DNA from: FEN-1219 sp036563665
GTDB lineage: Bacteria; Pseudomonadota; Gammaproteobacteria; Steroidobacterales; Rariloculaceae
NCBI GenBank assembly: GCA_036563665.1
Contig: DATCLY010000005.1
Span: 34,421 to 98,420, forward strand
Length of the DNA stretch: 64,000 bases
Direction of reading: 5' to 3'
A program made the translations under genes and the position numbers. Under the pieces are notes generated by a model. That model did not search any database and had not been told where the DNA came from. It was given only the letters and a program-made list of their open reading frames with translations. The number at the start of each line of letters is the position of its first letter. The stretch's first letter is position 1. Shown one piece after another: positions 1 to 8,379 of the stretch.

Positions 1-1391
1 GCCTAGAGGAACTGTTGAAGACCGTCGGAAGCCCGGTGGAGCTGTTGCGCAATTCCCAGATAGGCCCCTACGTCTATCCGGTCGTGCCGCCCGAGTTCAC
101 CAACTGGCGCGACGAGCAGCGGGCGTGGCGCGAGACGTGCGTGCTGTTCAATCAGTCGCACCACATGACGGACATGTACGTGCAGGGGCCGGATGCGTTC
201 AAGCTCCTCGAGAAGCTCGCCATCAACTCCTTCAAGGGCTTCACCGTCGACAAGGCCAAGCAGCTCGTCGTCTGTAACTACGACGGCTATGTGATCGGCG
301 ACGCCATCCTGTTCTATCTCGACAAGGATCTGTTCAACATCGTGGGCCGGCCTTCGGCGCACAACTGGGTGCAGTTCCATGCCGAGACCGGCGGCTACAA
401 CGTCAGGATCGAGCGCGACGAGCGCTCCGCCGCGCGCCAGGGGCCGCCCGTGCGCAAGGTGTACCGCTACCAGGTCCAGGGCCCGAACGCGCCGCAGGTC
501 ATGCAGAAGGCCATGGGCAAGGCGGTGCCCGAGATCAAGTTCTTCAACATGGACTGGTTCACTATCGCCGGCCGCAAGGTGCGCGCGCTCCGTCACGGCA
601 TGGCCGGCCAGCCCGGCTGGGAGCTCTTCGGCCCGTGGGAGGACGGCGAGGCCGTGCGCGCCGCGATCGTCGAGGCGGGGCAGGAGTTCGGCCTGCGCCA
701 GGTGGGCTCCCGCGCGTACGCGACGAACACGCTCGAGTCCGGCTGGATTCCCTGTCCGCTGCCCGCCGTGTACACCGGCGAGAAGATGAAGCCGTATCGG
801 GAGTGGCTCAAGGCCAATGCCTACGAGGCCACCGGCTCGCTCGGCGGCAGCTACTACTCGAACAGCATCGAGGACTACTACCTCACGCCCTGGGATCTGG
901 GCTACGGGCCGATCCTGAAGTTCGACCACGACTTCATCGGGCGCGAGGCGCTCGAGAAGATGAAGGACAAGCCGCACCGCCGGAAGGTCACGCTCGCGTG
1001 GAACGGCGAGGACGTGGCCAAGGTGTTCCGCTCGATGTTCAGCAAGGGCGGCGACCCGTACAAGTACATCGACCTGCCGCTGTCGAACTACGCGTCGTGG
1101 CCGTACGACAAGGTGCTGAAGGACGGCAAGGTGATCGGCGTGTCCACTTTCAGCGGCTATTCGTACAACGAGCGCTCCATGCTGTCGCTCGCCATGGTGG
1201 ACGAGCAGTACAGCAAGCCCGGCACGGAAGTGACGCTCGTCTGGGGCGAGGAGGGCGGCGGCTCGCGCAAGCCCGTGGTCGAGCGCCCGCACGCGCAGAT
1301 CGAGCTGCGCGCCATCGTGGGCCCGGTGCCCTACAGCGAGCCCGCGCGCGTGGCCTACGCCGAGGGCTGGCGCACGCAGCAGAAGCTCTGA
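1..1391 (+). CDS. LigM/DesA-type tetrahydrofolate-dependent aromatic O-demethylase, copy 1 (5' end cut by window)
   Basis: Aminomethyltransferase (GcvT)-fold protein of the vanillate/syringate/3-O-methylgallate O-demethylase family, which moves a methoxyl methyl group to tetrahydrofolate giving 5-methyl-THF. The family is recognised from blocks such as FTNWRDEQRAWRETC, SFKGF, GYVIGDAIL, RHGMAGQPGWELFGPW and FDHDFIGREALE, and from a length near 460 residues. A TTG at 15 could start the frame, but the frame is open to the window edge and the residues before it (LEELL) align with residues 6-10 of copy 2, so the true start is upstream. Roughly three quarters identical by eye to copy 2 and probably co-transcribed with it. 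The substrate is not determined by the sequence: vanillate-, syringate- and gallate-type methoxy aromatics are all possible. Confidence 0.85.
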   Translation, partial: LEELLKTVGSPVELLRNSQIGPYVYPVVPPEFTNWRDEQRAWRETCVLFNQSHHMTDMYVQGPDAFKLLEKLAINSFKGFTVDKAKQLVVCNYDGYVIGDAILFYLDKDLFNIVGRPSAHNWVQFHAETGGYNVRIERDERSAARQGPPVRKVYRYQVQGPNAPQVMQKAMGKAVPEIKFFNMDWFTIAGRKVRALRHGMAGQPGWELFGPWEDGEAVRAAIVEAGQEFGLRQVGSRAYATNTLESGWIPCPLPAVYTGEKMKPYREWLKANAYEATGSLGGSYYSNSIEDYYLTPWDLGYGPILKFDHDFIGREALEKMKDKPHRRKVTLAWNGEDVAKVFRSMFSKGGDPYKYIDLPLSNYASWPYDKVLKDGKVIGVSTFSGYSYNERSMLSLAMVDEQYSKPGTEVTLVWGEEGGGSRKPVVERPHAQIELRAIVGPVPYSEPARVAYAEGWRTQQKL

Positions 1392-1558
1392 CCGGTTCCG
1401 ACGGGGCGTTTCTCCAAGCGGGGGCGGCGGCGTGCCGTCCCCGCTCGTTCGGCTGACCGCTCCGGGCGGCGATGCCCGATCGCTGCCCTGGCCGCGCCGC
1501 GTCCCGCGCATTCGCTTGCCTGTTTTTCGTCGACCTGCACTGAAGGGGGTATCTATTC

Positions 1559-2935
1559 ATGAGTCATCAAAGCCTTGAGGATCTGCTGCGCGCGGCGCCG
1601 AGCCCGGTCCATATGCTGCGCAACTCGCAGATCGGTCCGTACGCGTTTCCCGTGGTCCCGTCCGAGTTCACCAACTGGCGCGACGAGCAGCGCGCCTGGC
1701 GGGAGACGTGCGCACTGTTCGACCAGTCGCATCACATGACGGATCTGTACGTCCGCGGGCGGGACGCGCTGCGGCTCCTGTCGGACCTCGGCGTGAACAG
1801 CTTCAAGGGCTTCGAGGTGAACAAGGCGAAGCAGTTCGTCGCCTGCAATCACGACGGCTACGTGATCGGCGACGCGATCCTGTTCCATCTCGACAAGGAC
1901 GAGCTCAGCCTCGTCGGCCGGCCGTCCGCGATCAACTGGGTGCAGTACCACGCCGAGACGGGCGGCTACGACGTCTCGCTCGAGCGCGACGAGCGCTCCG
2001 CCGAGAACCAGGGCCGACGCAAGGTGTTCCGCTATCAGGTGCAGGGGCCGAACGCGGTGCGCCTCATGGAGAAGGTCACGGGGAAGCCCGCGCCCGACAT
2101 CAAGTTCTTCAACATGGGCGTGTTCCAGATCGCCGGGTGCGAGGTGCGCGCGCTGCGGCACGGCATGGTAGGACAGCCCGGCTGGGAGCTCTTCGGGCCG
2201 TGGGAGGCGGGCGAGGCGGTGCGTGCCGCGATCGTCGAGGCGGGGCAGGAGTTCGGTTTGCGCCGCGTGGGCTCCCGAACGTATCCCACGAGCACGCTCG
2301 AGTCCGGATGGATCCCCTCGCCGGTGCCCGCGGTGTACACGGGCGAGGCGCTGCGCGCGTACCGCGAGTGGCTGCCGGCGCAGAGCTACGAAGGCAGGGC
2401 GTCGCTCGGCGGAAGCTTCTACTCCGACCGCATCGAGGACTACTACTTCACGCCGTACGACCTGGGCTACGGCCCCATCGTGAAGTTCGACCACGACTTC
2501 ATCGGCCGCGAGGCCCTCGAGAAGATCTCGCGCAATCCGCGCCGCAAGAAGGTGACGCTCGCCTGGAACGGCGACGACGTCGCGCGCGTGTTCGAGTCGC
2601 TCGTCACGCGCGGCGACGGGCCCGCGATCAAGTACATCGACCTGCCGCTCGCGAACTACGCCACGCTGCCGTACGACAGGGTGCTCAAGGACGGGCGCAC
2701 CGTGGGCGTGTCCACGTACACGGGCTACAGCTACAACGAGCGCTCGATGCTGTCGCTCGCGGTGGTCGACGCGGAGCATGCCGAGCCCGGCACGGAGGTC
2801 ACGCTGCTCTGGGGCGAGGAGGACGGCGGCACGTCGAAGCCCACGGTGGAGCGCCACGCGCAGGTCGAGATTCGCGCGACCGTGGGGCCCGCGCCGTACG
2901 GCGATACCGCGCGCACGGCGTATCGGCCGAAATGA
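1559..2935 (+). CDS. LigM/DesA-type tetrahydrofolate-dependent aromatic O-demethylase, copy 2
   Basis: Second paralogue of the same GcvT-fold demethylase, 458 residues, close to the family length. The ATG at 1559 is preceded by a purine-rich ribosome site (AAGGGGG at 1543-1549). It shares the blocks FTNWRDEQRAWRETC, HAETGGY, RYQVQGPNA, GQPGWELFGPW, SGWIP and FDHDFIGREAL with copy 1. Against copy 1 it is two residues shorter in the loop after DERSA, and residues around GVFQIAGCEV differ, so a different methoxy substrate is plausible. The product 5-methyl-THF would be handled by the MetF-like, Fhs and MetE-core proteins encoded a few kb downstream. Expected in the cytoplasm. Confidence 0.88.
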   Translation: MSHQSLEDLLRAAPSPVHMLRNSQIGPYAFPVVPSEFTNWRDEQRAWRETCALFDQSHHMTDLYVRGRDALRLLSDLGVNSFKGFEVNKAKQFVACNHDGYVIGDAILFHLDKDELSLVGRPSAINWVQYHAETGGYDVSLERDERSAENQGRRKVFRYQVQGPNAVRLMEKVTGKPAPDIKFFNMGVFQIAGCEVRALRHGMVGQPGWELFGPWEAGEAVRAAIVEAGQEFGLRRVGSRTYPTSTLESGWIPSPVPAVYTGEALRAYREWLPAQSYEGRASLGGSFYSDRIEDYYFTPYDLGYGPIVKFDHDFIGREALEKISRNPRRKKVTLAWNGDDVARVFESLVTRGDGPAIKYIDLPLANYATLPYDRVLKDGRTVGVSTYTGYSYNERSMLSLAVVDAEHAEPGTEVTLLWGEEDGGTSKPTVERHAQVEIRATVGPAPYGDTARTAYRPK

Positions 2936-2984
2936 CGCAGCGACGCCGCGGGGCGCGGATGCGCTTCGCGGCGCGCGCTCCGGC

Positions 2985-3007
2985 CCAAACCGATCGGTAC
3001 GGTTTGG
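2985..3007. promoter_or_regulatory. Operator-like inverted repeat upstream of the TonB receptor
   Basis: CCAAACCG (2985-2992) and CGGTTTGG (3000-3007) form a perfect 8-bp dyad around a 7-nt centre, and the nested ACCGATCGGT at 2989-2998 is itself a perfect palindrome. It lies 50 bp after the demethylase stop and about 210 bp before the receptor start. No T-run follows, so a repressor site (TetR- or GntR-like spacing) is favoured over a terminator. This is inference. Confidence 0.4.
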
Positions 3008-3215
3008 TCGTAGCCATTGACCCATAACGGCCTGGGCAGGCGTCACATCACGGCAAGGGCTGTTGCGCGGACGGCACGTCGACTTCAAAAGCCGCGCGGC
3101 GCTTCGGTTCTTGCTGTTGGCTTCGTGCCCATATTTGCGGGATACTGGCGCACCGATGCGCGGCAGTGCACCGCATCGACACCGCATCTCGAGGGGGGAA
3201 ATCAGAGGAATCGAC

Positions 3216-5678
3216 ATGCACACCAAGACACTTCGCATCGCGACTGTCGTCGCGTCGGTGACCAGCGTGGGCTTGCCGGCGACCGCTTCGGCACAGCTCG
3301 AGGAGATCGTCGTCACCGCCCAGCGGCGCGAGACGAACCTGCAGCAAACGCCGATCTCCATTCAGGCCTTCACGTCCGAAGACCTGGAGATGGCGAACCT
3401 CGACACCGGCAGCGATCTCAGCGCCATGGTGCCGAATCTCGTGGCCAACCCGCAGGGCGGCGGCGTGGGCGCGCCGCAGTTCTACATCCGCGGCCTGCCG
3501 GGCGTCGGCATCTACATCGACGGCGTCTGGCAGTCCTCCTGGGGCTTTCTCGAGTCGAACTTCGCCGAGGTGGAGCGCGTGGAGGTGCTGCGCGGCCCGC
3601 AGGGGACGCTCTTCGGCCGTAACACGAACGGCGGCGCCATCAACATCACGACGCGCCGGCCGGCGGACGAGTTCGGCGTGCGCATGAGCCTCGACGTCGG
3701 CGAGTTCAATCGCCGCTACGCCACGGCGACCGTGGACCTGCCTTTGTCAGACACGCTGAAGACCAAGTGGATGGTGTCGAGCCGCAAGCACGACGGCTTC
3801 ATCAGGAGCGTCACCGTTCCGCGCTCCCTCGGCAACCAGGACGACCAGCTGCTGCGGGCGGACATACTCTGGGAGCCCACCGACAACTTCAGCTTGCGGT
3901 TCACGGCCAACGACGAGGACAAGCGGGGCACCGAGCCGCGCATCGTTCGCATCACGAACGAGAACAACGCCCAGTACATCCGCTACAACGTGCTTGCGGG
4001 GAACCCGGAGTACCTGGCGCGCGCGCTTGCCGTGGATCCGAACTTCCCAGAGTCGCCGTTCAAGTCGCTGTTCCCGTCGTGCTGCTTCTCGCCGGAGACT
4101 CACATGCCCGGCTACCCCGGCGGCGAGCTCGGCAAATGGCAGACGAAATCCGACACGCCTCCGAACGGCGTGCGTCGTGACGTGCAGTACTACACGCTGA
4201 CCGCGCAGTGGAGGATCTCCGACAACCTCTCGTTCGAGGCGATCATGTCGGACTGGGAGCTCAACCGTCAGCAGGACGTGGACTTCGACGGCTCGGAGTT
4301 CACGTTCACTACCGACACCAACCGGTCGCTCGACGAGAACGACACGTTGGAGCTGCACCTCACGGGTAACAACTTCAACGGCCGCATCAACTGGCTCGCC
4401 GGCTTCTACTCGCTCGAGGAGCACACCAAGAGCCGCACGTATCGGTGGACGATGCTGGAGCTGCCGCGCGAGCCGGGGAGCGAGCTCACGCTGCGCGCCG
4501 ACGCGCAGGCGTACCTGCAGGCGTGGCGGGCCACGGTCGGCTTGCCGCCGACGCCCGCCGGCATCTTCGGCCACATCGACGAGCTGAACCTCATCGAGGG
4601 CGACCAGGAGGCGCTGTTCGGCGAGGTGACGGTCGGTCTCACCGACAAGCTCGACATGACGCTCGGCGTGCGCATCACCGACGACTCCGGTCGCACGCTG
4701 GCGATGACGCCCACGGACGGCTTCCGTCCCGAGCGGCCCGGCGAGGAGCCGCAGGGCGACATCTACGCGGGCACGCTCAGGGAGGTGCGCCCGCGGCCCG
4801 ACTTCGGCCGCAACACCACCAACAAGTTCGCGCTGCAGTACCAGCTCACGGACGACATCATGCTGTACGGCAGCTACAGCGAAGGCTTCACGGAGACGGG
4901 CGTCAGCTACATCAACATCCCGACGCTCCAGCCGGACGGCACCTGTCCGGCCATCTCGACGCCGATTCCGCTCGATCGCGAAGAGATCTCGAACCGCGAG
5001 ATCGGCATCCGCTCCGATCTGCTCGACCGGCGGCTGCGCGTGAACGCCACCTACTTCGACGCGAGCTGGGACGGCATGCGCGTGGTGGCTCTGCCGATCG
5101 ACCCGTGCACCGGCGCGCCGGCGCCGAACCCCTATCCGACGAGCGAGGGCCTGGGCGACGCGAGCGGCCTCGAGCTGGAGGTGATCTACGCGCCGGCGGT
5201 GGCCGATCGCTGGCAGTTCAACGTGGGGCTCGGGATGATCGACACGTCGTACCGCAACGCCGGCTTCTTCGATCCGGCGAGCGGCAGCGGCACTTCGCCG
5301 TCGGCCCCGTTCGCCTACGCGCCGGACAACAGCGCGGCGCTCGGCGTGCAGTACACGCAGCCGCTCTCGAACGGCGGGCGGCTGATGGTCGTCGGTAACT
5401 ACGGCTGGTCGGACAAGTACGTGCGCGACGCCGCGCATCAGCGCATCCCCGTCGACGAGAACGGCAACTACATCATGGAGCCGGCGTACGGCATCCTGAA
5501 CCTGCGCCTTCTTTACGAGCCCGCCAACGCGAACTGGTCGGTCTCTCTCTGGGGAACCAACCTCACGGACGAGCAGTACGTGAACGGCGGCTTCGACGCC
5601 CGGCAGGTATGGGGTTACGACTTCGCGCTCGTCGGGCCGTCGCGCGAGGTGGGCGCGAGCCTCAGCATCCGATTCTGA
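3216..5678 (+). CDS. TonB-dependent outer-membrane receptor
   Basis: Outer-membrane active-transport receptor of 820 residues. The chosen ATG at 3216 follows AGAGGAA (3204-3210) and gives a clean signal peptide of about 26 residues ending TASAQ; an in-frame start at 3063 would add about 50 residues of non-signal sequence. The TonB box and plug start directly after cleavage (EEIVVTAQRRE), with the plug motifs QFYIRGLPGVGIYIDGV and EVLRGPQGTLFGRNTNGGAINI. The beta-barrel ends in the typical aromatic residue (SIRF). The position between LigM-type demethylases and a methyl-cycle operon suggests it imports the methoxylated substrate or a related aromatic. The ligand cannot be read from sequence. 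Confidence 0.93.
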   Translation: MHTKTLRIATVVASVTSVGLPATASAQLEEIVVTAQRRETNLQQTPISIQAFTSEDLEMANLDTGSDLSAMVPNLVANPQGGGVGAPQFYIRGLPGVGIYIDGVWQSSWGFLESNFAEVERVEVLRGPQGTLFGRNTNGGAINITTRRPADEFGVRMSLDVGEFNRRYATATVDLPLSDTLKTKWMVSSRKHDGFIRSVTVPRSLGNQDDQLLRADILWEPTDNFSLRFTANDEDKRGTEPRIVRITNENNAQYIRYNVLAGNPEYLARALAVDPNFPESPFKSLFPSCCFSPETHMPGYPGGELGKWQTKSDTPPNGVRRDVQYYTLTAQWRISDNLSFEAIMSDWELNRQQDVDFDGSEFTFTTDTNRSLDENDTLELHLTGNNFNGRINWLAGFYSLEEHTKSRTYRWTMLELPREPGSELTLRADAQAYLQAWRATVGLPPTPAGIFGHIDELNLIEGDQEALFGEVTVGLTDKLDMTLGVRITDDSGRTLAMTPTDGFRPERPGEEPQGDIYAGTLREVRPRPDFGRNTTNKFALQYQLTDDIMLYGSYSEGFTETGVSYINIPTLQPDGTCPAISTPIPLDREEISNREIGIRSDLLDRRLRVNATYFDASWDGMRVVALPIDPCTGAPAPNPYPTSEGLGDASGLELEVIYAPAVADRWQFNVGLGMIDTSYRNAGFFDPASGSGTSPSAPFAYAPDNSAALGVQYTQPLSNGGRLMVVGNYGWSDKYVRDAAHQRIPVDENGNYIMEPAYGILNLRLLYEPANANWSVSLWGTNLTDEQYVNGGFDARQVWGYDFALVGPSREVGASLSIRF

Positions 5679-5720
5679 AGCCCACAGAGGCCTCGCGCGA
5701 ATATCACGGGGGGCGTGTCA

Positions 5721-5749
5721 GGGGCGGCTTAGGCCGCCCCATTTCTTTT
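5721..5749 (+). terminator. Rho-independent terminator of the TonB receptor gene
   Basis: Perfect 8-bp GC stem (GGGGCGGC 5721-5728, GCCGCCCC 5733-5740) with a TTAG loop, followed by ATTTCTTTT. It lies 43 bp after the receptor stop and is the only textbook intrinsic terminator noticed in the first 15 kb. Confidence 0.85.
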
Positions 5750-5776
5750 GGGCTCCCGCTTCCCTCCGTTCTCCGC

Positions 5777-5821
5777 CAGAGTGGGATTTTTCCCACTCTG
5801 CCAACCCAATTTAAAAGTGGG
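5777..5821. promoter_or_regulatory. Perfect palindrome plus extra half-site before the HTH-methyltransferase operon
   Basis: CAGAGTGGGA (5777-5786), a TTTT centre and TCCCACTCTG (5791-5800) form a perfect 10-bp dyad. A third AGTGGG lies downstream near 5816-5821, after an AT-rich patch (AATTTAAAA). The next gene starts at 5929 and carries an N-terminal HTH-like domain, so autoregulation is a natural hypothesis. The dyad is too far (28 nt) from the preceding terminator to be part of it and has no T-run after it. Confidence 0.5.
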
Positions 5822-5928
5822 CAGACGGGAGCTTGCATTGCCCTTTCCGGGGGCGTATCGTACGTTCCGCTCCTCGACGACACGCGCCCGCGCTGGGTGC
5901 GGACAGACGCGATAGTGGGGCGATCCTG

Positions 5929-7371
5929 ATGCAGACGTCGGCTGACTTGTTGCTCAGCGAGATCGAAGCCTTCTGTCGGCGGTTCGGGATGGCCGAGTCG
6001 ACCTTCGGCCGCCAGGCCGTCAACGACGGCAAGCTTTGCGGTCGGCTGCGCAGCGGCAAAGGTGTCACGCTGGAGACGGCCGAGAAGATTCGGTCCTTCA
6101 TCGCGAAGAACCAGTCGCGGCAGCCGGGCAACGGCGAAGGCGGCGGCAGCGAGGCTACAAAGGGCACAGTAATGGGCGTAAAGACCTCAACCCGGAATAA
6201 AGCCACGATCACCAAGACCGGCGCGGCGCCGGCAAAGGCGGGGGACAGCGGCCAAGAGCGGCCGTTCCGCTTCTACGACAACCGCCAGAAGTACCTCTCC
6301 TTCGTCAACACCACCAACGAGAAATGGAAGGTGGCCGAGCGCGCCACGCGCGAGCTCGCGCACTTGAAGCCCACGCCGCCCGCGCTGCGCGTGTTCGACG
6401 CCGGCATGGGCGACGCCACGGTGCTGAGCCATCTCATGCGCGCCATGCATCGACGCTACCCCGTGGTGCCGTTCTTCATCGTCGGCAAGGAGATCAGCCT
6501 CGAGGACGTGCGCCTGTCGCTCGAGAAGCTCCCCGACCGCTTCATCGAGCACCCGGCGAGCGTCATCGTCGTGACGAACCTGTACTACGCCGAGGCGCCG
6601 TGGCTGCGTCCCAGGAACGTCAACAGCGCCGCGGCGCTCAACTGGCGCGAGGTGGCGCTCGAGGGCGACAGCGCGTACGAGTACGGCGAGCAGCTGCGCG
6701 GTCTCGACTCGTTCCTGGTGGACGGCTGGCAGGTGAAGTCGAGCGAGAAGACGGGCAACCCGATCTACGTGCGGCCGTCGGTGCTCGTCATCTACCGCAA
6801 GGACCATTCGTTCCTGCTCGACTCCGTGATCCCGGAGCCCGGCCAGGTCGGCGGCGACTACGACCTCGTGCTCGCTTCGCAGCCGTGGCGCGCGCGCATG
6901 AGCGCCGAGTTCAAGGTCAAGAAGGTGCTCGCGCCGCTCGTGCGCAGCCTCGGGCCCTCCGGGCGCCTGCTCGCGGTCCAGTCCTGCGGCAACGACCCTG
7001 CCCTAGAGCTCATCCGCGAGCTCTGGCCCGACGAGGATCCGTTCAGGGTCAACCGTCACGAGCTCATCAAGGTGCTGCGCGAGGAGCTCGGCCGCGACGC
7101 GCGCAACTACAACTTCATCGCGGGCTCGGACGCCAAGGCCGTGTTCCGCTACGAGATGCACACGCTGCCGAGCGAGGTTCAGCAGAGCATCGGCACCTCC
7201 ACGCTGTTCGCCGCGTGGAACGCGTCCATCTACGTCAACCAGATCGAAGACGAGCGGCTCGAGCCCGTGATCAGCTCGGGCGCTTACCTCGCCGCCACGT
7301 CGAAGGTGCTGAAGAAGTACAAGGGCCTCTGGTTCAACGACGAAGCGTTTGTCGTGTCCCGCAAGCAATGA
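5929..7371 (+). CDS. HTH-like domain fused to a class I SAM-methyltransferase-like domain
   Basis: 480 residues from ATG 5929. Residues about 5-58 (LLSEIEAFCRRFGM, STFGRQAVNDGK, LRSGKGVTLETAEKIRSFI) resemble the small XRE-like helix-turn-helix module common in alphaproteobacteria. Residues 60-110 are a low-complexity basic linker. From about 118 to the end is a Rossmann methyltransferase-like domain: VFDAGMGDATVLS (155-167) fits the SAM-binding motif I, and FFIVGKEIS has the acidic end of motif II. I do not recognise a characterised homologue. It heads an operon with MetF 13 bp downstream, then metK and ahcY, so it may be a methyltransferase fed by the local SAM cycle or a SAM/SAH-sensing regulator. 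The substrate is unknown; the HTH assignment is by eye. Confidence 0.7.
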   Translation: MQTSADLLLSEIEAFCRRFGMAESTFGRQAVNDGKLCGRLRSGKGVTLETAEKIRSFIAKNQSRQPGNGEGGGSEATKGTVMGVKTSTRNKATITKTGAAPAKAGDSGQERPFRFYDNRQKYLSFVNTTNEKWKVAERATRELAHLKPTPPALRVFDAGMGDATVLSHLMRAMHRRYPVVPFFIVGKEISLEDVRLSLEKLPDRFIEHPASVIVVTNLYYAEAPWLRPRNVNSAAALNWREVALEGDSAYEYGEQLRGLDSFLVDGWQVKSSEKTGNPIYVRPSVLVIYRKDHSFLLDSVIPEPGQVGGDYDLVLASQPWRARMSAEFKVKKVLAPLVRSLGPSGRLLAVQSCGNDPALELIRELWPDEDPFRVNRHELIKVLREELGRDARNYNFIAGSDAKAVFRYEMHTLPSEVQQSIGTSTLFAAWNASIYVNQIEDERLEPVISSGAYLAATSKVLKKYKGLWFNDEAFVVSRKQ

Positions 7372-7384
7372 AGTGAGCGGACTC

Positions 7385-8311
7385 ATGGCCGAAAGCACCG
7401 GGGCAAGCGTGTCGAAGGAGGCGGTGAGAGACGCGATCGTTGCGTTCCTCCGCGACTACTCCATCGAGTCCACGCCCCACGACGCAGACAGGCTCGACTC
7501 CTTCCGGGAGGTGCTCGCGCCCGGCACGGCAGTGTACGTGGCGCACCCGCCGGGGGTGGAGCTCGACGTGATCGTCGACCTCGCCGCCCGCCTCCAGAGG
7601 ATGGGCTACAAGGCGGTGCCGCACCTCATCTCGAGGAAGATGTCGAGCGTCGCGCAGCTCGAACGGGCGCTCGAGAGGCTGCAGGCCGCGGGCGTGGACC
7701 ACGCCCTCGTGCTCGGCGGCGACATCGCCGTGGAGAACGCCGCGTTCGACAGCAGCCTGGAGCTCCTCGAGACGGGCCTGCTAGAGAAGCACGGGTTCCG
7801 CAAGGTGGGCGTGGCCGGTCACCCGGAGGGCAGCAAGGCCATCGGCGAGGAGCGCGTGAAGCAGGCGCTCGAGGGCAAGGCGGCGTTCGCGAAGCGGGCG
7901 CCCTTCGAGATGCGCATCGTGACGCAGTTCGGCTTCGACCCCGAGGCGTTCACGTCCTGGGAGGCCGAGACCACGGCGGCCGGCGTCACGTTGCCGGTGC
8001 ACGTGGGCTTCCCCGGGCCCACTTCGTTGAAGCAGCTCATGCGCTTCGCGGCGTTGTGCGGCATCGGGTCGTCCACGCGCATGCTCATGAACCGCACGGG
8101 CGCCATGGCCAATCTGCTCCGCACGCAGGCGCCGGACGAGATGATCACGCACATCGCACGGCATCGTCTGCACAATCCCGCGTCGCGGCTCGTCAAAGCG
8201 CATTTCTTCTGCTTCGGCGGCGTCGTGAAGACGGCGCGCTGGGTGAACTCGGTGCTCGCGGGGCAGTTCGAGCTGAATTCGGAAGCCACGGGCTTCGAGG
8301 TGAAGGGTTGA
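7385..8311 (+). CDS. metF: Methylenetetrahydrofolate reductase (MetF family)
   Basis: 308-residue FAD-dependent TIM-barrel protein interconverting 5,10-methylene-THF and 5-methyl-THF. The start ATG 7385 is 13 bp after the previous stop; a TTG at 7349 is in frame but overlaps the upstream gene. Glu in YSIEST fits the catalytic Glu of MetF, and VLGGDIAVENAAF, VGVAGHPEGS and the C-terminal FCFGGVVKTARWVN are MTHFR hallmarks. In LigM-type pathways MetF runs in the oxidative direction, turning demethylation-derived methyl-THF into methylene-THF. The assignment to MTHFR is strong; the in vivo direction is inference from context. Confidence 0.85.
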   Translation: MAESTGASVSKEAVRDAIVAFLRDYSIESTPHDADRLDSFREVLAPGTAVYVAHPPGVELDVIVDLAARLQRMGYKAVPHLISRKMSSVAQLERALERLQAAGVDHALVLGGDIAVENAAFDSSLELLETGLLEKHGFRKVGVAGHPEGSKAIGEERVKQALEGKAAFAKRAPFEMRIVTQFGFDPEAFTSWEAETTAAGVTLPVHVGFPGPTSLKQLMRFAALCGIGSSTRMLMNRTGAMANLLRTQAPDEMITHIARHRLHNPASRLVKAHFFCFGGVVKTARWVNSVLAGQFELNSEATGFEVKG

Positions 8312-8379
8312 ACGGCCGCTGAAGGCCGCTCTCACGGTCGCAACAGATCAAGGCGTCAGTCAAGAGGCAGGTAACAACG

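Noticed and set aside
3063..3215. Upstream in-frame start for the TonB receptor
   Set aside because: It would bury the signal peptide behind about 50 residues; ATG 3216 has a ribosome site and a clean signal sequence.
1553..3361. Long open frame on the minus strand opposite the second demethylase (602 codons), with comparable frames opposite TonB receptor, fhs and sucA
   Set aside because: Arg/Ala/His/Val-rich translation with no domain, produced by codon bias of the high-GC gene on the other strand.
5929..6110. Phage or mobile-element regulator, suggested by the HTH-like N-terminus
   Set aside because: It is continuous with a methyltransferase-like domain and lies in a metabolic operon; no phage genes are nearby.
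7349..7384. TTG start giving a longer MetF protein
   Set aside because: It would overlap the upstream gene and add residues not expected of MTHFR; ATG 7385 has better context.
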